64,000 nt of DNA from SIG603 sp964370635 (GTDB lineage: Bacteria; Bacillota; Clostridia; Oscillospirales; Acutalibacteraceae), in NCBI GenBank assembly GCA_964370635.1, contig CAYJJU010000002.1:62001-126000 (forward strand), written 5' to 3'. This document shows positions 26,669-35,066 of the stretch, in pieces. The notes beneath the pieces are model-generated. The model had not been told where the DNA came from. It did not search any database and saw nothing but the letters and a program-made list of their open reading frames with translations. The position numbers and the translations under genes were made by a program. Within the stretch, counting starts at the first letter, position 1, and every line of letters starts with the position of its first letter.

Positions 26669-26697
26669 ATTATCACATTAAATCAGAAATATGTCAA
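26669..26697 (-). promoter_or_regulatory. Promoter of the rsmD-coaD unit
   Basis: On the minus strand TTGACA, a 17-base spacer, then GATAAT, close to the vegetative sigma-factor consensus. Confidence 0.8.
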
Positions 26698-26754
26698 CCT
26701 TTTAAATAAAAATTCATACAAAAAATTACATTTTGTAATAATTTAGGCAGTGAA

Positions 26755-28593
26755 TTATTCCTTATTGAAATAATTATACACATTTAAGGCAGTTTTTTTG
26801 TCCATTCCCTTTATTTTTGAAAGCTCTTCTTCACTCGCCTCTGACATGGCCTTTATCGTTTTAAAATGCTTTAGAAGAAGTTTTGCCCTGTTTTCTCCGA
26901 CCCCCTCAATTTGCAAAAGCGAGGAGGAAAATGCGCCTTTCTTTCTTCTATTATGATGGTAAGACACCGCAAATCTGTGTACTTCGTCTTGAATTTGCGA
27001 GACAAGTGTAAATGCTTTACGGGTAGAATTTATGGCTATTTCGCCCCCGTTTTGCGCTATCGCCCTCGTCTTATGCTTGTCGTCCTTTACCATGCCGAAA
27101 ATTGGCACTTCATAGCCTAAACCCCTTACAAGCTTTGTTATTACAGACACATGCCCCTTTCCTCCGTCAAGCAAAATCAAGTCGGGAAGTCTGCCAAAGC
27201 CCTCGCCTGTGTCTTTTAGGTTTTCATATTCCTTAAATCTTCGGCTTATGGCCTCGGACATAGATGCATAGTCGTCTTGCCCTATCACGCTTTTAATTTT
27301 AAACTTTCTATACGCCGATTTAAGCGGCCTTGCATCTTCAAAAACTACCATTCCGCAAACATTTTCACTTCCTGCAAGGTTTGATATATCATAGGACTCT
27401 ATATATGAGGGAGGCGTGCTAAAGCCCAAAAGCCTTCCAAGTTCATCGAGCGCCGAGAGTTCTTTGCCGCTTCTGTACTCACCGTCTGAGAGCTTTTCGG
27501 CGGCATTTGTCATGCACATCTTGACAAGCTTTAACTTGTCGCCTTTTAGCGGCACTGAAATGCTAACTTTTCTGCCTGCTTTCTCCGATATCATCTGCTC
27601 TAAAAGCTCTCTATCCTCAATTTCTTCGTCTATATAAATAAATGGTGGCAAGTTATCCTGCCTGTCATAGTACTGCCTTATGAAATCTGCACGAAGCTCC
27701 GCCGCACTTTCGCAGTCTTTAAACACAAAATTCACCCTGTCGCAAAGCCTGTTATTTTCAAACACCAACACCGTAACAACCGCCCTTTGCTTGTTTTGTG
27801 CGACGGCGATAATGTCTTGCCTTGGCGTAGAGGACATTACAACTTTTTGCTTTTGGCTGACCCTCTTTATTGCGCTAATTCTGTCTCGAATTTTTGCAGC
27901 CCTTTCAAATTCTAAATTTTCTGCCGCCTTTTCCATTTTTTCAGTTAAATTTTGTATGCTGGCACTAGATCCGCCTTTTATAAATTCAATCGCCTCAAGC
28001 ACAAGCTCGGAATAATCGCTCTCTTTTACCTTTCCCGTACACGGAGCGATGCACTGCTTAATATAAAAATTCAGGCATGGCCTGCCTTTTCTAAAATCAT
28101 TTGGAAAGCGCTTTGTGCATGATGGGAGCCTAAAAATTTTCTTGGCTTCATCTACAATCTCTTTAGTTGCAAATATGCTTAAATAGGGCCCTAGGTACTT
28201 TGAGTCGTCTTTTTCTACCTTTGTTACCTGAGAAATGTTTGACCAAGGCGGTTTTGTTATTTTCACATAGCTATAGCCCTTGTCGTCTTTTAAAAGTATA
28301 TTGTATTTTGGTTGATACTGCTTAATGAGGCTATTCTCAAGCACCAAGGCCTCAAACTCGCTATCTGTCACTATATATTCAAAATCTTCTACATTTGAAA
28401 CCATTTTCTTCACTTTGTCTTGATGGTTTTTATCCGAGCCAAAATACTGGCTAACCCTGTTTTTAAGCGCCTTTGCCTTTCCCACATAAATTATAATTTT
28501 CTTATCATTTTTCATAAGATAAACTCCGGGAGCCAAAGGAAGTGACATTGCTCTTTCCCGAAGTTTTTTTAAATTTTTATTCTCGCCTGTCAT
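26755..28593 (-). CDS. uvrC: Excinuclease ABC subunit C
   Basis: A 612-residue nucleotide-excision-repair nuclease. The N-terminal GIY-YIG domain shows PGVYLMKNDKKIIIYVGKAK. A UvrB-binding (UVR) motif lies near residues 203-235. The RNase-H-like endonuclease domain has SYDISNLAGSENVCGMVVFE and DLILLDGGKGH. C-terminal helix-hairpin-helix repeats are at IEGVGENRAKLLLKHF and KIKGMDKKTALNVYNYF. The length is normal. AGGAGGACAAA precedes the ATG. It lies downstream of the HPr gene, separated by an orphan copy of the solute-binding-protein leader repeat. Confidence 0.96.
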   Translation of the reverse strand: MTGENKNLKKLRERAMSLPLAPGVYLMKNDKKIIIYVGKAKALKNRVSQYFGSDKNHQDKVKKMVSNVEDFEYIVTDSEFEALVLENSLIKQYQPKYNILLKDDKGYSYVKITKPPWSNISQVTKVEKDDSKYLGPYLSIFATKEIVDEAKKIFRLPSCTKRFPNDFRKGRPCLNFYIKQCIAPCTGKVKESDYSELVLEAIEFIKGGSSASIQNLTEKMEKAAENLEFERAAKIRDRISAIKRVSQKQKVVMSSTPRQDIIAVAQNKQRAVVTVLVFENNRLCDRVNFVFKDCESAAELRADFIRQYYDRQDNLPPFIYIDEEIEDRELLEQMISEKAGRKVSISVPLKGDKLKLVKMCMTNAAEKLSDGEYRSGKELSALDELGRLLGFSTPPSYIESYDISNLAGSENVCGMVVFEDARPLKSAYRKFKIKSVIGQDDYASMSEAISRRFKEYENLKDTGEGFGRLPDLILLDGGKGHVSVITKLVRGLGYEVPIFGMVKDDKHKTRAIAQNGGEIAINSTRKAFTLVSQIQDEVHRFAVSYHHNRRKKGAFSSSLLQIEGVGENRAKLLLKHFKTIKAMSEASEEELSKIKGMDKKTALNVYNYFNKE

Positions 28594-28639
28594 TTTGTCC
28601 TCCTTTTTACGTAGTTTAGAAATGCCCGCAAATTACCTC

Positions 28640-28735
28640 AAAATCCACTAACCACGCGGTCGACGAAACGTCGTCCCTACACCGTGATTGGTGGTTTTGT
28701 CAAATATATAATCAAAAAATCCGCAGGGTTTTCAC
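28640..28735 (-). repeat. Orphan copy of the solute-binding-protein leader element
   Basis: On the minus strand the order is AAAACCCTGCGGATTTTTT, then GATTATATATTTGACAAAAC, then a hairpin built on GACGACGTTTCGTCG, the same modules that precede the array genes at both ends of the window. Here it stands between the HPr gene and uvrC, with no solute-binding gene nearby, so the element is not confined to the arrays. Confidence 0.75.
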
Positions 28736-28736
28736 T

Positions 28737-28766
28737 AAAAAAAGCACCGTGGTTTCACGGTGCTTT
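28737..28766 (-). terminator. Terminator of the HPr gene
   Basis: Perfect 11-base arms (AAAGCACCGTG and CACGGTGCTTT), followed on the minus strand by T residues. It starts 15 bases after the HPr stop codon. Confidence 0.9.
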
Positions 28767-28780
28767 CATCAGTGTTAAAT

Positions 28781-29044
28781 TTATTCCGCAAAACCGGATT
28801 CTACTAGATTTACTAAGCTGTCAACAGCTTCCTTTTCATCAACACCATCGGCAATGATACGGATTCCCGTTCCACCGACTATGCCAAGTGATAAAACACC
28901 AAGCAAACTTTTTGCATTAACTCTTCTCTCTTCTTTTTCTACCCATATTGATGCTTTAAACTCATTCGCCTTCTGTATGAAGAAAGTAGCTGGGCGAGCA
29001 TGTAAACCCACCTGGTTTTGAACCATAACTTCCTTATCGAACAT
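28781..29044 (-). CDS. ptsH: HPr-family phosphocarrier protein
   Basis: An 87-residue HPr. The phosphorylated histidine is in VGLHARPATFF, and the regulatory serine region reads NAKSLLGVLSLG. It can therefore both carry phosphate in the PTS and be a target of HPr kinase in carbon catabolite control, unlike Crh proteins, which lack the histidine. The frame opens 20 codons upstream, but GGAGAGTGAATTGC precedes the ATG at 29044, which gives the standard N-terminus. It is monocistronic, with its own promoter and terminator; no ptsI gene is adjacent. Confidence 0.92.
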   Translation of the reverse strand: MFDKEVMVQNQVGLHARPATFFIQKANEFKASIWVEKEERRVNAKSLLGVLSLGIVGGTGIRIIADGVDEKEAVDSLVNLVESGFAE

Positions 29045-29113
29045 GCAATTCACTCTCCTAAATTCAATGAAATTGTTTATTTTGCTGAGCACATTTCTCA
29101 ACAATATTTTTTT

Positions 29114-29142
29114 ATTATACTTATAAATGCACCATAAGTCAA
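29114..29142 (-). promoter_or_regulatory. Promoter of the HPr gene
   Basis: On the minus strand TTGACT, a 17-base spacer, then TATAAT, 70 bases before the start codon. The rest of the gap up to trmD (to 29290) is AT-rich and has no gene; the ribosomal protein L19 gene often found after trmD is absent here. Confidence 0.75.
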
Positions 29143-29290
29143 CAGAAATTTACCAAATTCGTATTGATTACCTATGATTTTTTTAAATGCGACATTTTAT
29201 TCGTGTTTTTTAACAAAATTTTTCTAATTTACTTTTCTTTGATAGAAAAATAATATGAAGCAACTAGAAATCATATTTCTAAAATCTAAT

Positions 29291-29965
29291 TTATAGCAAG
29301 TCGGGTCTATTTAATTTGGTTGCCTCAATTGACTTTTCTGTCTTCCATTTTTTTATGTTTAAATGATTTCCTGACAACAATATTTTTGGCACCTCCTTAT
29401 CTCGCCACACAGCAGGCCTTGTATACTGAGGATATTCTAAAAGTCCATCAAAATGACTTTCATCGACAAAGCAAGCGTCCTCTGACAGCACTCCCGGTTT
29501 CATTCTTGAGACAGAGTCTATGAGTACTGCGGCAGGAAGTTCTCCGCCGGTAAGGACATAATCTCCACAAGATATCTCCTCGTCTACATATTCATCAATA
29601 AGCCTTTGGTCGACCCCTTCATAGTGTCCGCAAAGAATGATTAAATTATCTTTAAGTGCAAGATTTCTAACCATTTCTTGATTTAGGACCTTACCCTTCG
29701 GGGACATGTAAATTATATGTGGCGACTCTCCTAAATGTTCACAAATTTTATCAAAACAATTGGCAATGGGCTCAGGGCTTAAAAGCATGCCCTTGCCTCC
29801 GCCAAAAGGCGTGTCGTCTACCGTCTTATGCTTGTTATTTGAAAAGTCTCTTAGTTGGTGAAAACAAATCTGCAAAAGGCCTTTTTTTCTGGCTCTTGCC
29901 ACTATACTTTCGTCTAAGGCGGCCTTACAAGTCTTCGGAAATAGCGTTACTACATCAATCCGCAT
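29291..29965 (-). CDS. trmD: tRNA (guanine37-N1)-methyltransferase
   Basis: A 224-residue SPOUT methyltransferase. The opening MRIDVVTLFP is typical. The trefoil-knot signature LCGHYEGVDQRLIDEYVDEE is followed by SCGDYVLTGGELPAAVLIDS. GGGKGMLLSPEP is also conserved. The frame opens seven codons upstream, but ACGGAGGATACAGCG before the ATG at 29965 decides the start; it then overlaps rimM by 11 bases, suggesting translational coupling. Confidence 0.95.
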   Translation of the reverse strand: MRIDVVTLFPKTCKAALDESIVARARKKGLLQICFHQLRDFSNNKHKTVDDTPFGGGKGMLLSPEPIANCFDKICEHLGESPHIIYMSPKGKVLNQEMVRNLALKDNLIILCGHYEGVDQRLIDEYVDEEISCGDYVLTGGELPAAVLIDSVSRMKPGVLSEDACFVDESHFDGLLEYPQYTRPAVWRDKEVPKILLSGNHLNIKKWKTEKSIEATKLNRPDLL

Positions 29966-30488
29966 CGCTGTATCCTCCGTCATCAAATATGCCGTCTATG
30001 GGTAAAACCTCTATCCTATTTTTTTCTATATCGGTACTTTTAATCATATGGTCAACCGCAGGGAAAAGATACTCTTTATTTTGGTTTACGATTTTATAGA
30101 CAGAATTTGCGCCTGTTTTAAAGACATCTTCAATCACACCATAGTATTGCCCATTTTTTCCGTCGTAAACCTCTAAACCAATTAAATCTGCAATAAAATA
30201 CTGTTTGCTCTGAAGTTTAATGTCTTTTCTGTCAAGATAAACCACTTTACCTCTTAAAAGGTCGGCTTTGCTTGCATCATTTACATCTTTTAGAGTTATA
30301 AGAAGTAAGTTTTTATGAAGCCTAGAACTTTCAAGTCCTGCATCTTCACTACCTTCATCAAAATAAATCCTGCCTGCCTTTTTTACGACCGATGGCGAAT
30401 CCGTCCAACATTCCAGTTTTAATTCTCCTTTCACGCCATGCGTTCCCACAATTTTACCCGCTTCTAAAAATTGCCTCATTCGTTTCAC
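29955..30488 (-). CDS. rimM: Ribosome maturation factor RimM
   Basis: A 177-residue 30S assembly factor with an N-terminal RimM barrel (AGKIVGTHGVKGELKLECWT) and a C-terminal PRC-barrel (YFIADLIGLEVYDGKNGQYY and FPAVDHMIKSTDIEKNRI). The start is taken as GTG at 30488 because AAAGGA lies 5-6 bases before it; an ATG three codons later is the alternative. It is coupled to trmD downstream. Confidence 0.93.
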   Translation of the reverse strand: MKRMRQFLEAGKIVGTHGVKGELKLECWTDSPSVVKKAGRIYFDEGSEDAGLESSRLHKNLLLITLKDVNDASKADLLRGKVVYLDRKDIKLQSKQYFIADLIGLEVYDGKNGQYYGVIEDVFKTGANSVYKIVNQNKEYLFPAVDHMIKSTDIEKNRIEVLPIDGIFDDGGYSDAD

Positions 30489-30834
30489 ACATTTCCTTTC
30501 GTGTATATTTTATCATATTCACTCAACATTTTAATGATGTTTTTAGCAATATTAACTTTACATAAAGTCAAATGTACCAAAATTTTTATAATTTAGTGAT
30601 ATTGTTTAATAACTTATTTTTTGCATGCTTTAACGGAAAATATTTGCTTAATCTGTCAAATAAAAATGGGACATGCAAAATTTATAGACAATAAAACAAA
30701 AAAACGTAAGTTAAACTTTGTTTATACTGCCACCAATATTTTTAACTTATTTTGCCATGTTTTTTGCAATTAAAAGGCGAAAGGTTACAACTTGTAATAA
30801 AACAAGCACACCCTTCGCTACTTTTTAGCTGCAA
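30489..30834. other. Gene-free AT-rich gap between khpA and rimM
   Basis: These 346 bases hold the khpA-side terminator at 30771-30820 and otherwise only A/T-rich sequence with long T and A runs. The promoter for rimM-trmD must be here; a TATGAT box near 30514-30519 is a candidate -10 element, without a convincing -35. No open frame or RNA gene is apparent. Confidence 0.6.
30771..30820 (-). terminator. Terminator of the ylxM-ffh-rpsP-khpA operon
   Basis: On the minus strand, arms GCGAAGGG and CCTTTCGC with further pairing (CTTGT with ACAAG) in the loop, followed by CTTTT. Confidence 0.75.
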
Positions 30835-31071
30835 TTAATCAATTTCAACAGCAATTTTTTCATTTTCCCTTGTTGCACACGCACGCATAACAGTTCTTAT
30901 GGCTTTGGCTATTCTTCCTTGTTTGCCTATAACTCTACCCATGTCAGACTGTGCCACATGTAGGTGATAAACTGTAATTCCCGCTTCATTAACCTCGTCT
31001 TGAGTCACGCTAACTTCCTCAGGCAACTCAACTAGTCCTTGTGCAATGCTTTTTAAAAGTTCACTCATCAT
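30835..31071 (-). CDS. khpA: KH-domain RNA-binding protein KhpA
   Basis: A 78-residue single type II KH domain. The RNA-binding GxxG loop is in GRVIGKQGRIAKAIRT. Known KhpA proteins act with KhpB in post-transcriptional control and cell-shape maintenance. It follows rpsP by 30 bases, its standard position. Two adjacent ATG codons (31071, 31068) could start it. Confidence 0.93.
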   Translation of the reverse strand: MMSELLKSIAQGLVELPEEVSVTQDEVNEAGITVYHLHVAQSDMGRVIGKQGRIAKAIRTVMRACATRENEKIAVEID

Positions 31072-31101
31072 TTTGAATATTCCTTTCTATAAAAAACATC
31101 C

Positions 31102-31341
31102 TTAAATAACGCCGTGTTTTTTGAACAAAGCTTTAACTGTATCAGTCGGTTGTGCGCCTTTAGCGATCCACTCTTTTGCTTTTTCAGGATCAACTTTTAC
31201 TACACTTGGCTCTTCCATAGGATTGTAATAACCTATTTCCTCGATACATAAGCCATCTCTAGGGTTTCTTGAATCTGCTACAACTATACGGTAGAAAGGA
31301 GCTTTTTTAGCGCCCATTCTGCGAAGTCTGATTTTAACCAT
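31102..31341 (-). CDS. rpsP: 30S ribosomal protein S16
   Basis: A 79-residue ribosomal protein with the S16 signature MVKIRLRRMGAKKAPFYRIV and VADSRNPRDG. The length is normal. GGAGGTAACATT precedes the ATG. It lies between ffh and khpA. Confidence 0.97.
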   Translation of the reverse strand: MVKIRLRRMGAKKAPFYRIVVADSRNPRDGLCIEEIGYYNPMEEPSVVKVDPEKAKEWIAKGAQPTDTVKALFKKHGVI

Positions 31342-31404
31342 AATGTTACCTCCAAAATATTAAATAAAAATTATATATTGACCAAAAGTGAAACTTTGGT
31401 AATA

Positions 31405-32742
31405 CTACATGTCAAACGGAAGATTGCCCATATTAAACGGCATTTTTCTCTTCCCTTTTTTGCCTGAAAACTGCTTCATCATCTTTTGCATTTGTCTAAA
31501 CTGATTTAAAAGCCTGTTTACGTCTTCAACCTTCATTCCGGCACCAGCCGCAATTCTTCTTTTTCTTTTTGCATCTATAATATCGGGTTTTGTCCTCTCC
31601 TTAGGCGTCATAGATAAAATTATTGCCGCAGTTCTATCCATAGCCCTGTCATCAATATTCATATCATCTATATTTTTAACGCCGGGGAGTTTTGAGAGTA
31701 TACCCTTTAGCGGACCCATTTTTTTAATCTGCTCAAACTGACTTAGCATATCATTTAAGTCCATCTTGTTTTGCATTAATTTATCGGCAGTTTTCTGCGC
31801 TTCTTTTTCATCAAGCTTTAGCTGAGCTTCTTCTATAAGGGTCAGCACATCGCCCATTCCCAAAATTCTGTTTGCCATTCTGTCGGGATGAAACGCTTCT
31901 AAATCGCCTATTTTTTCGCCTGTACCTGAGAATTTAATGGGTTTTCCGGTAACGGCCCTTATTGATAAGGCAGCACCGCCCCTTGTGTCGCCGTCAAGTT
32001 TTGTGAGGATTACACCCGATATTTCAAGCTTCTCATCAAAAGTTTTTGCGACATTTACGGCCTCCTGTCCTGTCATGGAGTCTACAACAAGTAAAATATC
32101 GGTAGGATTTACCGCATCTTTAATTTGTTTTAATTCTTCCATCAAGACTTCATCTATTTGAAGTCGACCTGCCGTATCTATAATCACATAATCATTACCA
32201 AAATCTCTGGCATGTTTAAGCGCTTCTTTTGCTGTTTTAACAGGGCTTTGTGTGCCTGCTTCAAACACCTTTGCTCCTGCCTGTTCGCCGACAATTTGTA
32301 GTTGTTTAATAGCTGCAGGCCTGTAAATATCGCCCGCCACAAGCAGTGGCCTGTGCCCTTGAGTTTTAAGCATTGCCGCAAGTTTTGCCGCATGTGTGGT
32401 TTTACCAGCACCCTGAAGACCGCACATCATAATGACTGCCGGAGGCTTACTTGGAAAAACAAGCTTTTCCTGCTTTTCACCCATGAGCGCTGTAAGCTCT
32501 TCATTTACTATTTTTACAACCATTTGAGCCGGAGTAAGACTTTCCATAACCTGAGCGCCTACTGCCCTGTCTGTTACAGATTTTGTAAAATCTTTTGCTA
32601 CCTTATAATTAACATCGGCTTCAAGTAGTGCAAGCCTAACTTCACGCATTGCTTCTTTAACATCGCCCTCGGTAAGTTTGCCCTTGCCACGAAGTTTTTT
32701 AAAGGCATTACCAAGTTTGTCTGCAAGACCTTCAAACGCCAT
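31405..32742 (-). CDS. ffh: Signal recognition particle protein Ffh
   Basis: A 445-residue SRP54 GTPase that targets membrane and secretory proteins. N domain at residues 1-90. G domain motifs are GLQGAGKTTHAAKLA (P-loop), DTAGRLQIDE and TKLDGDTRGGAAL. The C-terminal M domain from about 295 is methionine-rich, as needed to bind signal sequences and the SRP RNA (NMGNLPFDM at the end). GAGGGG precedes the ATG; it starts 3 bases after the ylxM stop. Confidence 0.97.
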   Translation of the reverse strand: MAFEGLADKLGNAFKKLRGKGKLTEGDVKEAMREVRLALLEADVNYKVAKDFTKSVTDRAVGAQVMESLTPAQMVVKIVNEELTALMGEKQEKLVFPSKPPAVIMMCGLQGAGKTTHAAKLAAMLKTQGHRPLLVAGDIYRPAAIKQLQIVGEQAGAKVFEAGTQSPVKTAKEALKHARDFGNDYVIIDTAGRLQIDEVLMEELKQIKDAVNPTDILLVVDSMTGQEAVNVAKTFDEKLEISGVILTKLDGDTRGGAALSIRAVTGKPIKFSGTGEKIGDLEAFHPDRMANRILGMGDVLTLIEEAQLKLDEKEAQKTADKLMQNKMDLNDMLSQFEQIKKMGPLKGILSKLPGVKNIDDMNIDDRAMDRTAAIILSMTPKERTKPDIIDAKRKRRIAAGAGMKVEDVNRLLNQFRQMQKMMKQFSGKKGKRKMPFNMGNLPFDM

Positions 32743-32745
32743 AGT

Positions 32746-33111
32746 TTACCCCTCTTCTTCCACAAGCTCTTCGACGGCCAAAATAATTTGCGACACAGCA
32801 TTTTCTATGTCCTCATTACTGCCCTCATTAAGCTCACCTATCTCAACCGCGCAGTCGCAGATAAACGCAAGCTTATCCTGCACCTTTTTAAAGCGCTTTG
32901 CAAGACCGAGTCTTTCCTCCATGTCTACCAAAAGAGCCTCAGAGCGCTTTATAGCATCTCTTACACCTTGTCGTGTAATATTTTTTTCTTCCGCAATTTC
33001 GGATAAAGATAAATCGTCGTTATAATAATTTTCCACAACTTCACGCTGCTTATCGGTAAGCATGTCACCGTAAAAATCAAGCAAAACCGTGATTTGCAAA
33101 TTTTTTGCCAT
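32746..33111 (-). CDS. ylxM: YlxM-family putative DNA-binding protein
   Basis: A 121-residue UPF0122/YlxM protein with a sigma-factor-like helix-turn-helix (LSLSEIAEEKNITRQGVRDA) at about residues 34-53 after DFYGDMLTDKQREVVENYY. In Gram-positive bacteria it is the regular partner of ffh and has been linked to the SRP pathway. It is the first gene of the operon, 50 bases after a near-consensus promoter. Confidence 0.93.
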   Translation of the reverse strand: MAKNLQITVLLDFYGDMLTDKQREVVENYYNDDLSLSEIAEEKNITRQGVRDAIKRSEALLVDMEERLGLAKRFKKVQDKLAFICDCAVEIGELNEGSNEDIENAVSQIILAVEELVEEEG

Positions 33112-33161
33112 CGTTAACCCCTCACTCTCTGTAAAGCTATTTTCTTTACACTGCTTTTGAG

Positions 33162-33190
33162 ATTATACTACATAAAATTTACTTTGTCAA
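33162..33190 (-). promoter_or_regulatory. Promoter of the ylxM-ffh operon
   Basis: On the minus strand TTGACA, a 17-base spacer, then TATAAT: a perfect match to the vegetative consensus in both boxes. Confidence 0.88.
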
Positions 33191-33210
33191 TACAAAATAG
33201 AGTTTAAATC

Positions 33211-33239
33211 TTTACTTTTTAACATCTTTATAGTAAAAT
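33211..33239 (+). promoter_or_regulatory. Candidate promoter of the aldolase-acetyltransferase gene
   Basis: TTTACT, a 17-base spacer, then TAAAAT, 31 bases before the start codon and divergent from the ylxM promoter. Confidence 0.55.
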
Positions 33240-33269
33240 TATTTGAATTAAAATTTAAGGAGCCTTGTA

Positions 33270-34814
33270 ATGATATATTTTAACTGCGACTATACCGAGG
33301 GTGCGCACCCGAAGATTTTAGAGAGTCTAATAAATACTAATATGGAGCAAACTATAGGCTATGGTGAAGACGAGTACTGCCAAAGGGCAAAATCGCTTAT
33401 AAAAAAAGCCTGTGATAACGAAACTATAGATATTCACTTTTTAGTGGGTGGAACGCAGACTAATTTAAGCTTTATTTCAAGTGCACTAAGGCCTCATCAA
33501 GGCGTCATAAGTGCAAATACCGGGCATATAAGTGTGCACGAAACGGGCGCAATTGAGGCAACAGGCCACAAGGTGCTTACAATTAACACTAAAGAAGACG
33601 GCAAACTTTTGGCGTCTGACATAGAAAAATATATTGAAAACCATGTAAACGACCCCGCAATGGAGCACACGGTACAGCCAAAGCTTGTCTATATTTCAAA
33701 CTCTACCGAAAGCGGTGCAATTTACAAAAAATCGGAATTAACTCAAATTAGCAAGGTCTGCAAAAAGCACGGACTTTACCTATATTTAGACGGTGCAAGG
33801 CTTGGCTATGCGCTATCTTCAAAAGAAAACGACCTAACACTACATGATTTAACTAAACTTTGCGATGCCTTTTATATAGGAGGCACGAAAGTAGGCACAC
33901 TCTTTGGCGAGGCATTAATTATTGCAAACGACAATTTAAAAGAAGACTTTAGATACATAATTAAACAAAAAGGCGCTTTGCTTGCCAAGGGCAGACTTTT
34001 GGGGCTTCAATTTTTAAGCCTCTTTGAAGATGGCTTATATAAAAAAATATCCGACCACGCAATAAAAATGGCGGAAAAAATATCGAAAGCACTCTCCGAT
34101 TGTTCGATAAATCTTTATTCCAAACAAGAAACAAATCAAATTTTTGTCATTATGACAAAATCGCTTTTCAAAGCACTTGAAAACGATTATATTTTTGAAT
34201 TTTGGGGGCCTTACGACGACGAACATGACATTATAAGAATTTGCACAAGCTGGGCTACCACTGAAGAAAATGTAGACAAACTAATTCATGACATAAAAAT
34301 GTCATCTATGACATTTAGACTCGCAGCACCTGAAGATTTACCCAAGCTTCAACCTCTAATTAAAGAAGTGGTAAAGAAAATGGAAGAAGATAAAATCTTC
34401 ATTTGGGACGACGTTTACCCCTTAGTAATGATGGAGCCCGACATAAAAAAACAGCGTCTTCATGTTTTAGAAAACAAAAAAGACGGAGTAATTGCAATGT
34501 TCTCACTTTGTGAGGAAAACGGCGAAAAATCACAACTTGTGTGGGCGGACGAAAGTGCGACATCGCTTTACATGTACCGACTTGCAATACACCCAAAATA
34601 CACAGGACAAGGGCTTGCTACAGAGCTTATAAATAAAGCCATAAATATTTCAAAAAGCAAGGCTGCAGATTACCTAAGACTACTAGTAGTAGAGGGAAAC
34701 ACCCCTGCGTTTAAATTATACGAAAAATTAAACTTTCAAGCCGCAAAAGGATTTTATGAAGACAAAATAGACGATAGAATTCTTATAGAATATGGGTTTG
34801 AGATAAAGATATAA
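33270..34814 (+). CDS. Threonine-aldolase-like PLP enzyme fused to a GNAT acetyltransferase
   Basis: A 514-residue two-domain protein. Residues 1 to about 342 match low-specificity L-threonine aldolase / beta-eliminating lyases: the opening NCDYTEGAHPKILESL, GGTQTNLSFI, LDGARLGYAL, and the PLP lysine in FYIGGTKVGTLFGE. From about 345 a complete GNAT domain follows (FRLAAPEDLPKLQPLI), with acetyl-CoA motif HPKYTGQGLATELINKA and NTPAFKLYEKLNF. The aldolase part would cleave threonine or a related beta-hydroxy amino acid to glycine and an aldehyde; the acetylase may modify the product or a cellular amine. The link between the two activities is inference. AAGGAGCC precedes the ATG. Confidence 0.9.
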   Translation: MIYFNCDYTEGAHPKILESLINTNMEQTIGYGEDEYCQRAKSLIKKACDNETIDIHFLVGGTQTNLSFISSALRPHQGVISANTGHISVHETGAIEATGHKVLTINTKEDGKLLASDIEKYIENHVNDPAMEHTVQPKLVYISNSTESGAIYKKSELTQISKVCKKHGLYLYLDGARLGYALSSKENDLTLHDLTKLCDAFYIGGTKVGTLFGEALIIANDNLKEDFRYIIKQKGALLAKGRLLGLQFLSLFEDGLYKKISDHAIKMAEKISKALSDCSINLYSKQETNQIFVIMTKSLFKALENDYIFEFWGPYDDEHDIIRICTSWATTEENVDKLIHDIKMSSMTFRLAAPEDLPKLQPLIKEVVKKMEEDKIFIWDDVYPLVMMEPDIKKQRLHVLENKKDGVIAMFSLCEENGEKSQLVWADESATSLYMYRLAIHPKYTGQGLATELINKAINISKSKAADYLRLLVVEGNTPAFKLYEKLNFQAAKGFYEDKIDDRILIEYGFEIKI

Positions 34815-34819
34815 TAAAA

Positions 34820-35060
34820 AGCTGGCCTGAAAAGGTCAGCTCAGCGTGTCAAAAAAGTCCTACTTTTTTGACACGCTGCCGGACTGTCCAAAATCTGCAA
34901 GACAAGGAACAAATACCCTAAAATGACCGAGTAATACGAGGGTATATGAGGGAAATTTTAGGGTGTTTGTGACGCGGGAAGCAAAAAAATGAGCCAAGCT
35001 GGCTCATTTTTTGCGTTTGTGGGTTTTTCGACAGTCTGAGCTGGCCTGAAAAGGTCAGCT
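34820..35060. repeat. Complex structured intergenic repeat element
   Basis: A 240-base block bounded by two direct copies of the small hairpin AGCTGGCC-TGAAAA-GGTCAGCT (34820-34841 and 35039-35060). Inside are a perfect 17-base inverted repeat (34842-34878, GTGTCAAAAAAG arms), CCCTAAAATGACC facing GGGAAATTTTAGGG (about 34916-34963), and a third hairpin (34983-35013). A fragment with TTTTTTGACACGCTG recurs at 46724-46738. It carries no coding frame and looks like a non-autonomous repeat. Confidence 0.65.
34983..35013. terminator. Bidirectional terminator hairpin between convergent genes
   Basis: Arms AAAAATGAGCC and GGCTCATTTTT around AAGCT, with A run on one side and T run on the other, so it can stop transcription from both the aldolase fusion gene and the YjfB-like gene. 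Confidence 0.75.
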
Positions 35061-35066
35061 TTTTCA

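Noticed and set aside
29045..29290. Expected rplS gene after trmD
   Set aside because: The gap has no frame resembling ribosomal protein L19; only the HPr promoter is found.
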